A stretch of DNA of 64,000 nt. It comes from Cryobacterium sp. MP_M3 (GTDB lineage Bacteria > Actinomycetota > Actinomycetes > Actinomycetales > Microbacteriaceae). The notes beneath the pieces were generated by a model. It did not search any database, was not told where the DNA came from, and was given only the letters and a program-made list of their open reading frames with translations. Shown here one piece after another: positions 52,013 to 60,046 of the stretch. The DNA lies in the NCBI RefSeq assembly GCF_015752155.1, contig NZ_JADOVI010000005.1, forward strand, positions 62,001 through 126,000, written 5' to 3'. A program made the position numbers and the translations under genes. Position 1 is the first letter of the stretch. Each line of letters begins with the position of its first letter.

Positions 52013-52202
52013 TGTCTCTCCAGGTGTCGTCGTTAACGCCGATCGAAATGCAACCATCCTGCCGGGGCAGGGTCACTCGCATGTGGTTACAGTCTGCCGT
52101 AGTCGCGGCGGGGATGGCCACGTCCTGCGGTAGCGTTCACCGTGGCCGGCCTTGCCCTCCGGGGCGGGGCCGACAACGGGGGCGGGTCATAGGATCGTCT
52201 GC

Positions 52203-52664
52203 ATGACCCGGGTGATCTTCATGTGCGGCCCGGCCGGTTCGGGCAAGTCCACGGTGGCACGCGAACTCGAGTCCGACGGCATGGCTCGGCTGTCCTTCGA
52301 TGAAGAAGCCTGGCGCCGGGGCATCCGGTCCCAGCCGCTTGCCGATGACGTGCGGTGCGGCATCGAAGCACACCTGCGCCGACGGCTTCTCGACCTGGTG
52401 GAGTCGCAGACAGACGTGGTGCTCGACTACTCCTTCTGGTCCAGGCGGATGCGCGAGAACTACCGCGCCATCCTCAGGCCACTCGGCGTCGAGCCGGAAA
52501 CGATCTACCTGGCCACCCCGCGAGCCGTAGCCCTGGCCCGGGTGCACGCGCGGGAGGGGTCCCGGGCGAATGAGGTGCGGCTCTCCCCCACCCTTGCGGC
52601 GGCGTATTTCGACAACTTCGAGCCGCCCACCGCCGCTGAGGGTCCCCTGAGCGTCATCGGTTAG
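52203..52664 (+). CDS. P-loop kinase-like ATP-binding protein
   Basis: 153 aa. Starts MTRVIFMCGPAGSGKSTVAREL, a Walker A P-loop, then a Zeta-toxin/gluconate-kinase-like pattern: MARLSFDEEAW, helix, VESQTDVVLDYSFWSRRMRENYR, and TIYLATPRAVALARVHAREGSRANE forming the lid. It is probably a small-molecule or nucleoside kinase. No antitoxin is adjacent. The stop is 23 bp from the end of the converging DJ-1 gene. Confidence 0.8.
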   Translation: MTRVIFMCGPAGSGKSTVARELESDGMARLSFDEEAWRRGIRSQPLADDVRCGIEAHLRRRLLDLVESQTDVVLDYSFWSRRMRENYRAILRPLGVEPETIYLATPRAVALARVHAREGSRANEVRLSPTLAAAYFDNFEPPTAAEGPLSVIG

Positions 52665-52687
52665 CGTTCACCCGACCGCCCCTCGCC

Positions 52688-53278
52688 TCAGACCGGCGGC
52701 TCCGGGTCGTACTGGATTCCCCGGCGCACGGCGCGGGCGCGCTCGAGACCGGCCAGGCGCCGCACCAGGTGCAGCGCCATGTCGATGCCCGCACTCACGC
52801 CGGCGCTGGTGATGACGTCACCGTCGTCCACGTACCGGTCCTGCTCTCGCACCGTGATGGTCGGGTCGAGTTCGGCGAGCAGGCCGAGGGCCTCCCAGTA
52901 GGTCGTGGCCGGTCGATTCCGCAACAGGCCGGCGGCGGCGTAAACGAGGGCGCCGGAGCACACGCTGGTCATCAGCGGCGTCTTCGCATTCTGCGCCCGC
53001 ACCCAGTCCAGGTGCTCCGGGTCCCTCATCAATGTCCGGGTTCCGTTACCGCCCGGGTGAAGGAAGACGTCGTAGTCGGGAGCGTCAGCGAACGAATGGT
53101 GCGCGCCCAGGGTGAGGCCCTTGGACGCGAGCACGGGCTTCCCGTCTCTGGACAGCATCGATACCGCATACCCGTCTTCGGGGAAGGTGAGGGTCCAGTA
53201 CGCCAGCACCTCCCACGGGCCGAGCGCGTCGAGTTCTTCGACGTCGTCGAAGAGGAGGATTCCGATGTTGCGTGTCAT
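52688..53278 (-). CDS. DJ-1/PfpI family protein (isonitrile-hydratase-like)
   Basis: 196 aa. DJ-1/PfpI flavodoxin-like fold: IGILLFDDVEELDALGPWEVL, HPGGNGTR, nucleophile elbow TSVCSGALVYAAAGLL with Cys near 108, and TSAGVSAGIDMALHLVRR. The Asp/Glu near the N-terminus is as in isonitrile hydratase. It lacks an AraC DNA-binding domain. The ATG overlaps the MFS stop (ATGA); it is the third gene of the TetR - MFS - DJ-1 transcript. Confidence 0.88.
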   Translation of the reverse strand: MTRNIGILLFDDVEELDALGPWEVLAYWTLTFPEDGYAVSMLSRDGKPVLASKGLTLGAHHSFADAPDYDVFLHPGGNGTRTLMRDPEHLDWVRAQNAKTPLMTSVCSGALVYAAAGLLRNRPATTYWEALGLLAELDPTITVREQDRYVDDGDVITSAGVSAGIDMALHLVRRLAGLERARAVRRGIQYDPEPPV

Positions 53279-54714
53279 GGCACGTTCACCTTTCTTGTGG
53301 TTGGGTCCGAGAGTGGTTCGGGCCGAACGGCCGCGGGCCGGAGGAAGCAGAGGGCGACAAGGGCGCCGAGCGCCGCGACCAGGCCGGCGGCGATGAATGC
53401 CGCATGGAATCCGGCGGCGAGGGCCGGCACGTCGGCGATCCGGGCCGCGCCGGCCCCGCGGGCACTGAGTGCGGCGGCGGCACTGAATGCCGCGATTCCC
53501 ACGGCGGCGCCGATCTGAGAGCTGGCATTCGACAGCCCGGATGCCAGGCCCGGCATCGTCGACGGAACCCCGGAAGCGATCACCATCGTTGACGGCGTGA
53601 AGCTGAGCGCGACGCCGGCGGCGGCCAGGAGCAGCCCGGGCAACACGTCGAGGCCGTAACCGGCGCCGGGCGGGGTGCGCGAAAGCCAGAGGTGTCCGCA
53701 GGCGAGCAGCAGCAGGCCCAGGGTCAACGTGCGTGCGGCGCCCAGTGTGCGAATGATCCGGGGCAGGAGCAGCAGCGACACCAGGAATCCCGCAATCGAT
53801 GTGGGCAGCATTGCCAGGCCGGCCGCGCCTGGTTCGAGCTCCAGCACCTGCTGGAGGTACAGGGCGCTGAGGAAGAAGGTCGACACCCGCGCCGCGCCGC
53901 CGAGGAGACCCACGACGACTCCGGCCGACACCGTTCGTTCACGGAACAGGGCGAGGGGGATGATCGGGTCGACGGCGTGGCGCTCGATGACGACGAAACC
54001 GACGATCAGGCCGATCCCTGCCAGTGCTCCGCCGCCGGCCTGAACGGAGAACCAGCCCTGGTCGGCGATCGAGAGGGTCGCATAGATGACGGCGAGTGCG
54101 CCTCCGGTCACGGAGATCGCCCCCCACACGTCGAAGGAACGCCGAACCCTGGGCCCCGATGGACCGACGAAGAGCAGTGGCGCGCACACGAACGCGAGGA
54201 GGGTGACGGGCACGGTGAGGAAGAACACCCATTGCCAGCCGGCAGCCGCGGTGATCAGGCCCCCGACCGAGACGCCGACGGCACCGCCCGCCGCCGAGGC
54301 GGCACCCCACGCGCCCATGGCCCTGGCCCGCTCGGCACCGGGGAATTGCCGCAGGATGATCGACATGGCGGCCGGGCTGAGCACCGCGGCCCCCAGACCC
54401 TGCAGCGTGCGGGCGAGAATGAGCACCGCTTCGGTGGGAGCAAACCCGGCCATCAGCGTCGTCGCCGTGAAGAGTGCTGCCGCGGCCATGAACATCCGTC
54501 GGTTGCCGAACAGGTCGGAGGCGCGCCCGGACAGCAGCAGGAAGCCGCCGAACGCCAGGAAATAGGAGTTGACCACCCACGCCACGCCCGTCTGGGTGAG
54601 GCCCAGGTCGTGCTGGATGGACGGCAGGGCGACGTTGACCACGGCCGTGTCGAGCATCACGACGAACTGGGCGGAAATGAGCGTCACCAGGGCGGCGAGG
54701 CGCCGGCGGCTCAT
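53275..54714 (-). CDS. DHA2 family MFS drug exporter (14 TM)
   Basis: 479 aa, 14 transmembrane helices. Starts with the DHA2 motif ISAQFVVMLDTAVVNVALPSIQHDLG; LSGRASDLFGNRRMFM is the loop 2-3 signature and the motif C-like GAVGVSVGGLITAAAGWQWVFF follows. Members export dyes, antibiotics or toxins by proton antiport. It overlaps both neighbours (TetR and DJ-1) with ATGA, one translationally coupled operon. Confidence 0.9.
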   Translation of the reverse strand: MSRRRLAALVTLISAQFVVMLDTAVVNVALPSIQHDLGLTQTGVAWVVNSYFLAFGGFLLLSGRASDLFGNRRMFMAAAALFTATTLMAGFAPTEAVLILARTLQGLGAAVLSPAAMSIILRQFPGAERARAMGAWGAASAAGGAVGVSVGGLITAAAGWQWVFFLTVPVTLLAFVCAPLLFVGPSGPRVRRSFDVWGAISVTGGALAVIYATLSIADQGWFSVQAGGGALAGIGLIVGFVVIERHAVDPIIPLALFRERTVSAGVVVGLLGGAARVSTFFLSALYLQQVLELEPGAAGLAMLPTSIAGFLVSLLLLPRIIRTLGAARTLTLGLLLLACGHLWLSRTPPGAGYGLDVLPGLLLAAAGVALSFTPSTMVIASGVPSTMPGLASGLSNASSQIGAAVGIAAFSAAAALSARGAGAARIADVPALAAGFHAAFIAAGLVAALGALVALCFLRPAAVRPEPLSDPTTRKVNVP

Positions 54715-55301
54715 GATCGCCCACCGAGTCGGAGTGGTTCGACGGGGGCGAGCAGGGCGTGAAGCGTATCGCGGAGCACCCGGGACGCGTCGCTTTCGGC
54801 GAGCCGGCCGGCCCTGATCTCGGAGCCGGCGACGTGCAGGATGGCGTGCAGGCAGGCCGCCTGCAACCCGATGGTGAGGTCGCTCCGGAAGACCCCCTCG
54901 GATCGGCCGGAGACGAGGAGGGGCTGCAGGAGCAGCAAGGGACGGTCGCGGAAGGCGCGGACGCGTTCTGTCGGGACTTCATGTTGCGCGGCCTCGAGGA
55001 ACCCGGTGGACTGGGCGAAGATTCGCCAGGACGATCGGACCAAACCCTCGAGACCGTCCCAGGGCGCCGTGACGAGGTCGACTGCAGCCAATTGGGCCTC
55101 GGCCCGGCTGACCGTCCGCTCGAAGACCGCGCCGATGAGTTCCTCTCGCGAGGCGAAGTACTCGTAGACCGTGCCCCTGGCCACGCCCGCCATGGTGGCG
55201 ATCTCAGCGACGGTGGCTCGAGGCTTCTCATTCAGGCAGGCCAGGGTCGCGTCCATGATCGCGTTCTTGTTCCGAGTCGAATCAGTTCGGGGGATTCTCA
55301 T
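54711..55301 (-). CDS. TetR family repressor of the MFS/DJ-1 and hydrolase locus
   Basis: 196 aa from the ATG at 55301 (an upstream TTG at 55319 is inside the operator). TetR HTH: KPRATVAEIATMAGVARGTVYEYFASREELI, in two halves; the C-terminal domain (GLEGLVRSSWRIFAQSTGFLEAAQHE, then HAILHVAGSEIRAGRLAE) resembles the TetR at 25.4 kb. It heads a coupled operon with an MFS exporter and a DJ-1 protein. Two similar inverted operators flank the divergent region, so it probably represses both arms. Confidence 0.9.
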   Translation of the reverse strand: MRIPRTDSTRNKNAIMDATLACLNEKPRATVAEIATMAGVARGTVYEYFASREELIGAVFERTVSRAEAQLAAVDLVTAPWDGLEGLVRSSWRIFAQSTGFLEAAQHEVPTERVRAFRDRPLLLLQPLLVSGRSEGVFRSDLTIGLQAACLHAILHVAGSEIRAGRLAESDASRVLRDTLHALLAPVEPLRLGGRS

Positions 55302-55313
55302 ACCAACTAACTT

Positions 55314-55334
55314 ATACACACTTGTTTGAGATAT
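55314..55334. promoter_or_regulatory. TetR-type operator, minus-strand side
   Basis: ATACACA-N2-TTGTTTGAGATAT, 12 bp upstream of the tetR start. It matches, in inverted orientation, the element at 55411-55431 at 17 of 21 positions. Confidence 0.65.
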
Positions 55335-55407
55335 GCGATCAATTGAGAGAACTTTTTTGCGGCGGCGGCAGCGAGGGGCCCGGGATTTCGACCGAAAAAA
55401 GAATGTG

Positions 55408-55436
55408 TTGACATCTCAGACACATGTGTATAGTTT
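55408..55436 (+). promoter_or_regulatory. Promoter and TetR-type operator of the hydrolase operon
   Basis: TTGACA (55408-55413) with -10 candidates TAGTTT (55431-55436, 17-bp spacer) or TATAGT (55429-55434). The operator at 55411-55431 contains the dyad ACACATGTGT and lies between the elements, so bound repressor would block polymerase. It is about 103 bp before the hydrolase ATG. Confidence 0.7.
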
Positions 55437-55538
55437 ATCAGCAACGAAGTCCAACACTCGTGTACGACTTAGTGGCGAGGGCCTCCCGGTCCCGCTGTCA
55501 CCGTCATATCGTCACCACTTCGACTAAGGAGAAATCCC

Positions 55539-56576
55539 ATGCTCAACATCTCTCGCCGACCGGCCGAACCGGCCGCGGTCTCCTCCTCGTCCGCACCCGA
55601 CAGTCGTCGCCGGCCGTGGGCACGGAGGCTCCGCATCACCGGGATCGTTGCTGCGGCAGCCGTCGGTTTGACACTCGTGTCCACGGGCGCGAACCTGGCC
55701 CTGGAGGCCGCAGAGCGCTCGAGCATCACACCCTACGGGGAACGAGTCGAGATCAGCTCCGGCTCGCTGAACGTCTACCAGTCGGGAACCGTCGGCCCGG
55801 CGATCGTGCTGCTCAGCGGTCTCGGCACGGCGGCGCCCGCGCTCGATTTCGCCCCGCTGATCCGGGCACTCGGTGACCGCAAAGTCATCGTCGTCGAGGG
55901 TTTCGGCTACGGCTACAGCGATATGACCGCCCCCGCCCGCACCGTGGAGAACATCACCGCCGAGCTCCACGAGGCGCTCACCGCGCTCCATGTCCCCGCG
56001 CCCTACGTGCTGGCCGGACACTCCATTTCGGGCTTCTACACCCTCGCCTATGCCAACCGCTACCCGGAGGAGCTGTCCGCCGTCATCGGGATCGACCCGA
56101 CCGTGCCTGCCGGCAAGCTGGGTGCGCCGTCAGCCGACACCTCGACCGGCTCGCAGGGCGGCATCCCCTGGTCCCGGATCCCGTCCGTCACCGGGCTCGT
56201 GCGCTGGGTCGACGCGATCGCGCCCAGCCTGGCCGAACCGGCCGGCGACGCGTTCACGGCCAGTGAGCGCGAGCGTCTCCGCCTGATGTCGAGCTGGAAC
56301 TTCTACAACCCGGCCCTCACCGACGAAACGCTGGAGATGGGCAACAACGCCCGGAAACTCCAGGGGCTCCGCTACCCCGACGGCCTGCCCGTGCTCGACT
56401 TCCTCGCCCAGGACACGATCGACTCCGACTCCGGCTGGCAGAAGGCCCACGAAGAGCAGCTCCAGAACGTTCAGCAGCACAAAATCGTCGTGCTCAAGGG
56501 CGGGCACTACCTGCACTGGACCCAATCCACTGTGATGGCGAAGACGATCACCGATTTCCTGGCCCGGAACAACTAG
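55539..56576 (+). CDS. Membrane-anchored alpha/beta hydrolase
   Basis: 345 aa. A hydrophobic N-terminal segment (about 32-55) is followed by an alpha/beta-hydrolase fold: oxyanion strand VLLSGLGTAAPALDF, VEGFGYGYSD, nucleophile elbow LAGHSISGFYTLAYA with Ser near 161, and a C-terminal His in KGGHYLHWTQ. AAGGAG precedes the ATG. It is first of a three-gene unit with a 42-aa peptide and a serine hydrolase, under a TetR-type operator. The substrate is unknown. Confidence 0.88.
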   Translation: MLNISRRPAEPAAVSSSSAPDSRRRPWARRLRITGIVAAAAVGLTLVSTGANLALEAAERSSITPYGERVEISSGSLNVYQSGTVGPAIVLLSGLGTAAPALDFAPLIRALGDRKVIVVEGFGYGYSDMTAPARTVENITAELHEALTALHVPAPYVLAGHSISGFYTLAYANRYPEELSAVIGIDPTVPAGKLGAPSADTSTGSQGGIPWSRIPSVTGLVRWVDAIAPSLAEPAGDAFTASERERLRLMSSWNFYNPALTDETLEMGNNARKLQGLRYPDGLPVLDFLAQDTIDSDSGWQKAHEEQLQNVQQHKIVVLKGGHYLHWTQSTVMAKTITDFLARNN

Positions 56577-56644
56577 CACGGCCCCACGGACCCCCTCGCC
56601 CCATTCACAAGACATCCCGAACCCATCCCGAAAGGATCACCACA

Positions 56645-56773
56645 ATGGCACTCATCATTCTCGCGGCCATCATGTTCGCCGCCGCGGCGACAATCCGGGC
56701 CATCACCCGAGACGGCTACACCCGCATCGCGACCCGCGGACACCACATCGACCCGGTGAAATGGAGCGAGTGA
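56645..56773 (+). CDS. 42-aa single-pass membrane peptide
   Basis: Starts MALIILAAIMFAAAATIRAI and ends HHIDPVKWSE. One N-terminal transmembrane helix and a short basic tail. AAAGGA precedes the ATG, and the stop overlaps the next gene as TGATG. It is therefore probably translated and coupled to the serine hydrolase. No family recognised. Confidence 0.65.
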   Translation: MALIILAAIMFAAAATIRAITRDGYTRIATRGHHIDPVKWSE

Positions 56774-58023
56774 TGGCCTCCGACCGAACCCTGGCCGGAT
56801 TCGCACGCCGTTGGCCCGGCAGGGTGCTCGTCGCCGTTGTCCTGGTCGCCATCCCGGCCGCGATGCTGTACGCGTCACTGAACGGAGGCACCTATGCCGA
56901 CGACAGTTGGACTGCACTGCTCATGACGGGCGCACTGGCCCTGGCCTACCTGGTCTCACGGCGCCTGATTCCCACGGTGCTGGTCGGAGCGCTCGTGGTC
57001 GGCCTGGCCATCTGGACCCTCTCCCCCAGCCTCGCCGACCGCCGCCTCGGCGACACCGCGGTCCTGGATGATCTGGACCGGGAAGCCGGCCAGGGAATGC
57101 TCGACGGATTCCAGGACCTGGCGGTCGCCCAGGTCGATCTCGGCTCAGCCCGCCCGTTCCGGTTCGGCAGCCTCGGCGCCGACGAGACAACCCGGATGGA
57201 AGTCGGATCGCTGACGAAGGCGATGACCGGACTCGTGATCAGGGACGCCGTGGACCGGGGCGAACTCCGCATGGACGTCCCGGTGTCGACCTACCTGCCC
57301 TCGCTGGCGGGGTCGCCGGCCGGCACGGTCACCCTCGATGAGCTCGTCACCCACACCGCCGGCTACGCCGAATTCGGAGCCGCCAGCCTCCGCCGCGCAA
57401 TCTGGGGCGCACCCCTCGGCCAGAACTTCCTGGGCGCCGGCCTCACGCAGCTGCTCCAGGAAGCACGGGAGGGAACTCTCCCGACCAGAGGCTCCTATGC
57501 CTACTCCACCCTGGGCGCAGCCGTCGCCGGCCAGGCCGCGGCCGCCGCAGCCGGGATGAGCTACCCCGACCTGATGCGCACCCGCCTCTTCGAACCACTG
57601 GCGATGACCCACACCGTCATCGAGGACCAGCGCTCCCTCGTTTCCGGCGGCCGGTCGAAGAGCGGCCTTCCCGTGCAGCCCTGGCCGCTGGACGCCTACG
57701 CACCGGGCGGCGGCGCCGTCTCCACCACCGGCGACCTTGCCAGGCTCGCCACTGCGCTCCTCGACGGCACCGCACCCGGCCTGGCCGCCCTGGACCCGAC
57801 CACCCCCACAGACCTGACGGGCACCCGCATCGGAGGACTGTGGCACGTCTCCACCAGGGATGACGGCCGGACGCTGGCCTGGCACAACGGCCAGACCGGC
57901 GGCTACAGCTCCTACTTCGGCGTCGACCGCACCCGGGGCACGGCCGTCATCGTGCTCTCCGACGTCGCCAACCCCGCCGCCTATGACCTGGGCGTCGAAC
58001 TCCTGGCCGGGCCGACCGCGTAA
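56773..58023 (+). CDS. Membrane-anchored serine hydrolase (class C beta-lactamase family)
   Basis: 416 aa from the ATG in TGATG; an in-frame ATG at 56761 would overlap the small gene more. Three N-terminal transmembrane helices (about 16-90) tether an extracytoplasmic beta-lactamase/transpeptidase-like domain: SxxK as GSLTKAM, YxT as YAYST (usually YxN), and HNGQTGGYSSYFG in place of KTG. Such proteins include esterases, peptidases and PBP4-like enzymes; penicillin hydrolysis is not implied. It overlaps the converging MFS gene by 43 bp. Confidence 0.85.
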   Translation: MASDRTLAGFARRWPGRVLVAVVLVAIPAAMLYASLNGGTYADDSWTALLMTGALALAYLVSRRLIPTVLVGALVVGLAIWTLSPSLADRRLGDTAVLDDLDREAGQGMLDGFQDLAVAQVDLGSARPFRFGSLGADETTRMEVGSLTKAMTGLVIRDAVDRGELRMDVPVSTYLPSLAGSPAGTVTLDELVTHTAGYAEFGAASLRRAIWGAPLGQNFLGAGLTQLLQEAREGTLPTRGSYAYSTLGAAVAGQAAAAAAGMSYPDLMRTRLFEPLAMTHTVIEDQRSLVSGGRSKSGLPVQPWPLDAYAPGGGAVSTTGDLARLATALLDGTAPGLAALDPTTPTDLTGTRIGGLWHVSTRDDGRTLAWHNGQTGGYSSYFGVDRTRGTAVIVLSDVANPAAYDLGVELLAGPTA

Positions 58024-59456
58024 TCCGATTCGGCCAGGGCCTCCGCATCCGATTTGTGCATGCGCACGTCGGCGACGCCCGGCAGGAGGAACGTCGCCAT
58101 CGCTGCCAGGCTGAGCGCGACGAGCGGCACCCAGAGCCCGCCGAGGAAGGCGAGGCGCAGGTTCTCCGCGGTGTACGCAGTTCCCGCGATCCCGAAGAAG
58201 ACGACGCCGACCACGGCGATACCGATCGCGGAACCGACCTGCTGGAAGGTTCCGAACACCCCGGATGCCGCACCCGCGTTGGCGACGGACGTGTTGGCGA
58301 GCGCGACATCCGTCAGCGGCACGACCAGCAGGGCGAGGCCGAACCCGGCCAGCGCCATCGGCGGGATCAGGTCTGTGCCGTTCAGCGCGTCGGCTTGCCC
58401 GGTAACGATCGCGGCGATCCAGGAGAGGCCAGCGATCTGGGCCAGCGCACCCGCGAGGATGAGGGTTCGGCCGAGCCTCGGGCCGAAGGGCACGGCAAGT
58501 CCGCTGCCGACCAGCGCGCCGATGCTGAAGGGCAGGGTCGCCAGGGCCGCGTCGATCGCGGAGTACCGCAGTCCGATCTGCAGGTAGAGCACGAGGATGA
58601 GGAAGAACCCGCCGATCGACGCTCCGAACGAGAAGTTGGTGAGCACACCGGCCGAGTAGCCCCGGCTCGCGAAGAGCGAGAGCGGCACGAGCGCCGATCC
58701 TCCTCGTCGGCCGAGGAAGCGCTGGTAGAGCACGAATCCGGCCAGCACGACGGGAGCGGCGGCCAGCATGAGCCAGATCCAGACCGGCCATTCTTCCTGA
58801 CGGCCTTCGATCAGGGCGAAGACCGCGAGGAAGAGCGCGACGGAGACGAGGACGACACCGGGCACGTCCAGGCGCACCCGTTCGGTCGACCGCGACTCCG
58901 GAATCACGACGGCCGCGGCGGTGAACAGGAGCACCCCCACGGGGAGGTTGATCAGGAACACCGTGCGCCAGCCCAGGTCGAAGGCATTGTGGGTGACCAG
59001 GATCCCGCCGAGGAGCGGCCCGGCCACCGCGGCGAGCCCGGAGATACCCCCGAGCGCCCCGAACACGGCAGCGCGCTCCTTCGGGGCGAACAGCACCTGG
59101 ATGATCGACAGCACCTGCGGGGTCATCAGGGCCGCGAACAGCCCCTGGACCAGACGCGACCCGACGAGCATGTCGCCGCTGGAGGCCGCCGCGCAGGACG
59201 CCGAGGCCAGGGTGAAACCCGCGACGCCGACCAGGAACATCCGTTTGCGTCCGAGGATGTCGCCGAGCCGCCCGCCCGTGATCAGGACGACAGCGAAGGC
59301 GAGGACGTACCCCGACACGATCCACTCCAGCTGGGCGGGCGTGGCGTCCAGATCCGCCTGGATGGACGGCAGGGCGACGTTGACGATCGTCGTGTCCAGC
59401 AGGTCCATGAACGCGGCAAACAGCAGCACGACAACGGCGATTCGACGGGCCCGCAT
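57981..59456 (-). CDS. DHA2 family MFS exporter (14 TM)
   Basis: 491 aa, 14 transmembrane helices. FAAFMDLLDTTIVNVALPSIQADL, GGRLGDILGRKRMFLVG and GPLLGGILVTHNAFDLGWRTVFLINLP (motif C region, in two parts) identify the EmrB/QacA-type family. It shares limited similarity with the exporter at 53.3-54.7 kb. No adjacent regulator is present on this transcript. Its 3' end overlaps the serine hydrolase by 43 bp. Confidence 0.9.
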   Translation of the reverse strand: MRARRIAVVVLLFAAFMDLLDTTIVNVALPSIQADLDATPAQLEWIVSGYVLAFAVVLITGGRLGDILGRKRMFLVGVAGFTLASASCAAASSGDMLVGSRLVQGLFAALMTPQVLSIIQVLFAPKERAAVFGALGGISGLAAVAGPLLGGILVTHNAFDLGWRTVFLINLPVGVLLFTAAAVVIPESRSTERVRLDVPGVVLVSVALFLAVFALIEGRQEEWPVWIWLMLAAAPVVLAGFVLYQRFLGRRGGSALVPLSLFASRGYSAGVLTNFSFGASIGGFFLILVLYLQIGLRYSAIDAALATLPFSIGALVGSGLAVPFGPRLGRTLILAGALAQIAGLSWIAAIVTGQADALNGTDLIPPMALAGFGLALLVVPLTDVALANTSVANAGAASGVFGTFQQVGSAIGIAVVGVVFFGIAGTAYTAENLRLAFLGGLWVPLVALSLAAMATFLLPGVADVRMHKSDAEALAESDYAVGPARSSTPRS

Positions 59457-59590
59457 GAGGGACTCCCTGAGTACTGGACAAGGGACCCTGACCGGGCGAA
59501 CACCATCCGTGCTCGTATGCCTCGCACAGACTACAGGGGCGGCAAGACCTGACGGGGCCCGACGAGCGTCAGCCCGGATTCAGGCCGGGC

Positions 59591-59899
59591 TCAGGCGTCG
59601 AGGTAGGAGACCACGTTGGCCGGAATCCCGAGCACGAGGGCATAGGCATCGTGCGCGAGAAGGAGGCCCCGCGGATGCCGGGACACCTGCCAGCCGTGCA
59701 GGTCGAGGCCGCGCGTGAGGGTTTCGAGCCACGCCTCCTCCCGTTCCCGGGCATTGCGCGGTTCGCGGTCCGCCCCGAGGATCACGCGGTATCGCACCTC
59801 CTCCACCGAGAGGCCGGACAGCTCCTCCAGGTGATGGTCGACGTCGAGGGCGACGGGAGCGAGGTACAGATCGGCCAGGTCATGTGGTCGTGTGCTCAC
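59591..59899 (-). CDS. Hypothetical protein
   Basis: 102 aa, soluble, acidic. LADLYLAPVALDVDHHLEELSGLSVEEVRYRVIL then REREEAWLETLTRGLDLHGWQVSRHPRGLLLAHDAYALVLGIPANVVSYLDA reads as a small alpha/beta fold. No family named. A 7-bp GC hairpin (59571-59591) follows the stop on the minus strand. It lies between the MFS and LuxR genes as a single gene. Confidence 0.65.
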   Translation of the reverse strand: MSTRPHDLADLYLAPVALDVDHHLEELSGLSVEEVRYRVILGADREPRNAREREEAWLETLTRGLDLHGWQVSRHPRGLLLAHDAYALVLGIPANVVSYLDA

Positions 59900-60046
59900 A
59901 ACCGCCTCCTTCAGTTGACCTCAACATAGCCGTGCCCACCGCCGAACGATAGCGAATTCACGGCATTGGAGAGCCCCTCGATCGCCCTGTGCACCGGGCG
60001 GCGGTCGGCGAGCGCCGTTTCCGCCAGCCCTCAATATGATGAGGTC

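Noticed and set aside
52203..52664. Zeta-toxin of a toxin-antitoxin pair
   Set aside because: The P-loop matches, but there is no small antitoxin gene before it and the protein is shorter than zeta toxins.
57145..59481. A 778-codon minus-strand frame over the serine hydrolase and DHA2 exporter
   Set aside because: Its translation is Arg/Gly/Pro-rich and lacks motifs; it is the shifted-frame reading of the genuine exporter and the antisense of the hydrolase.
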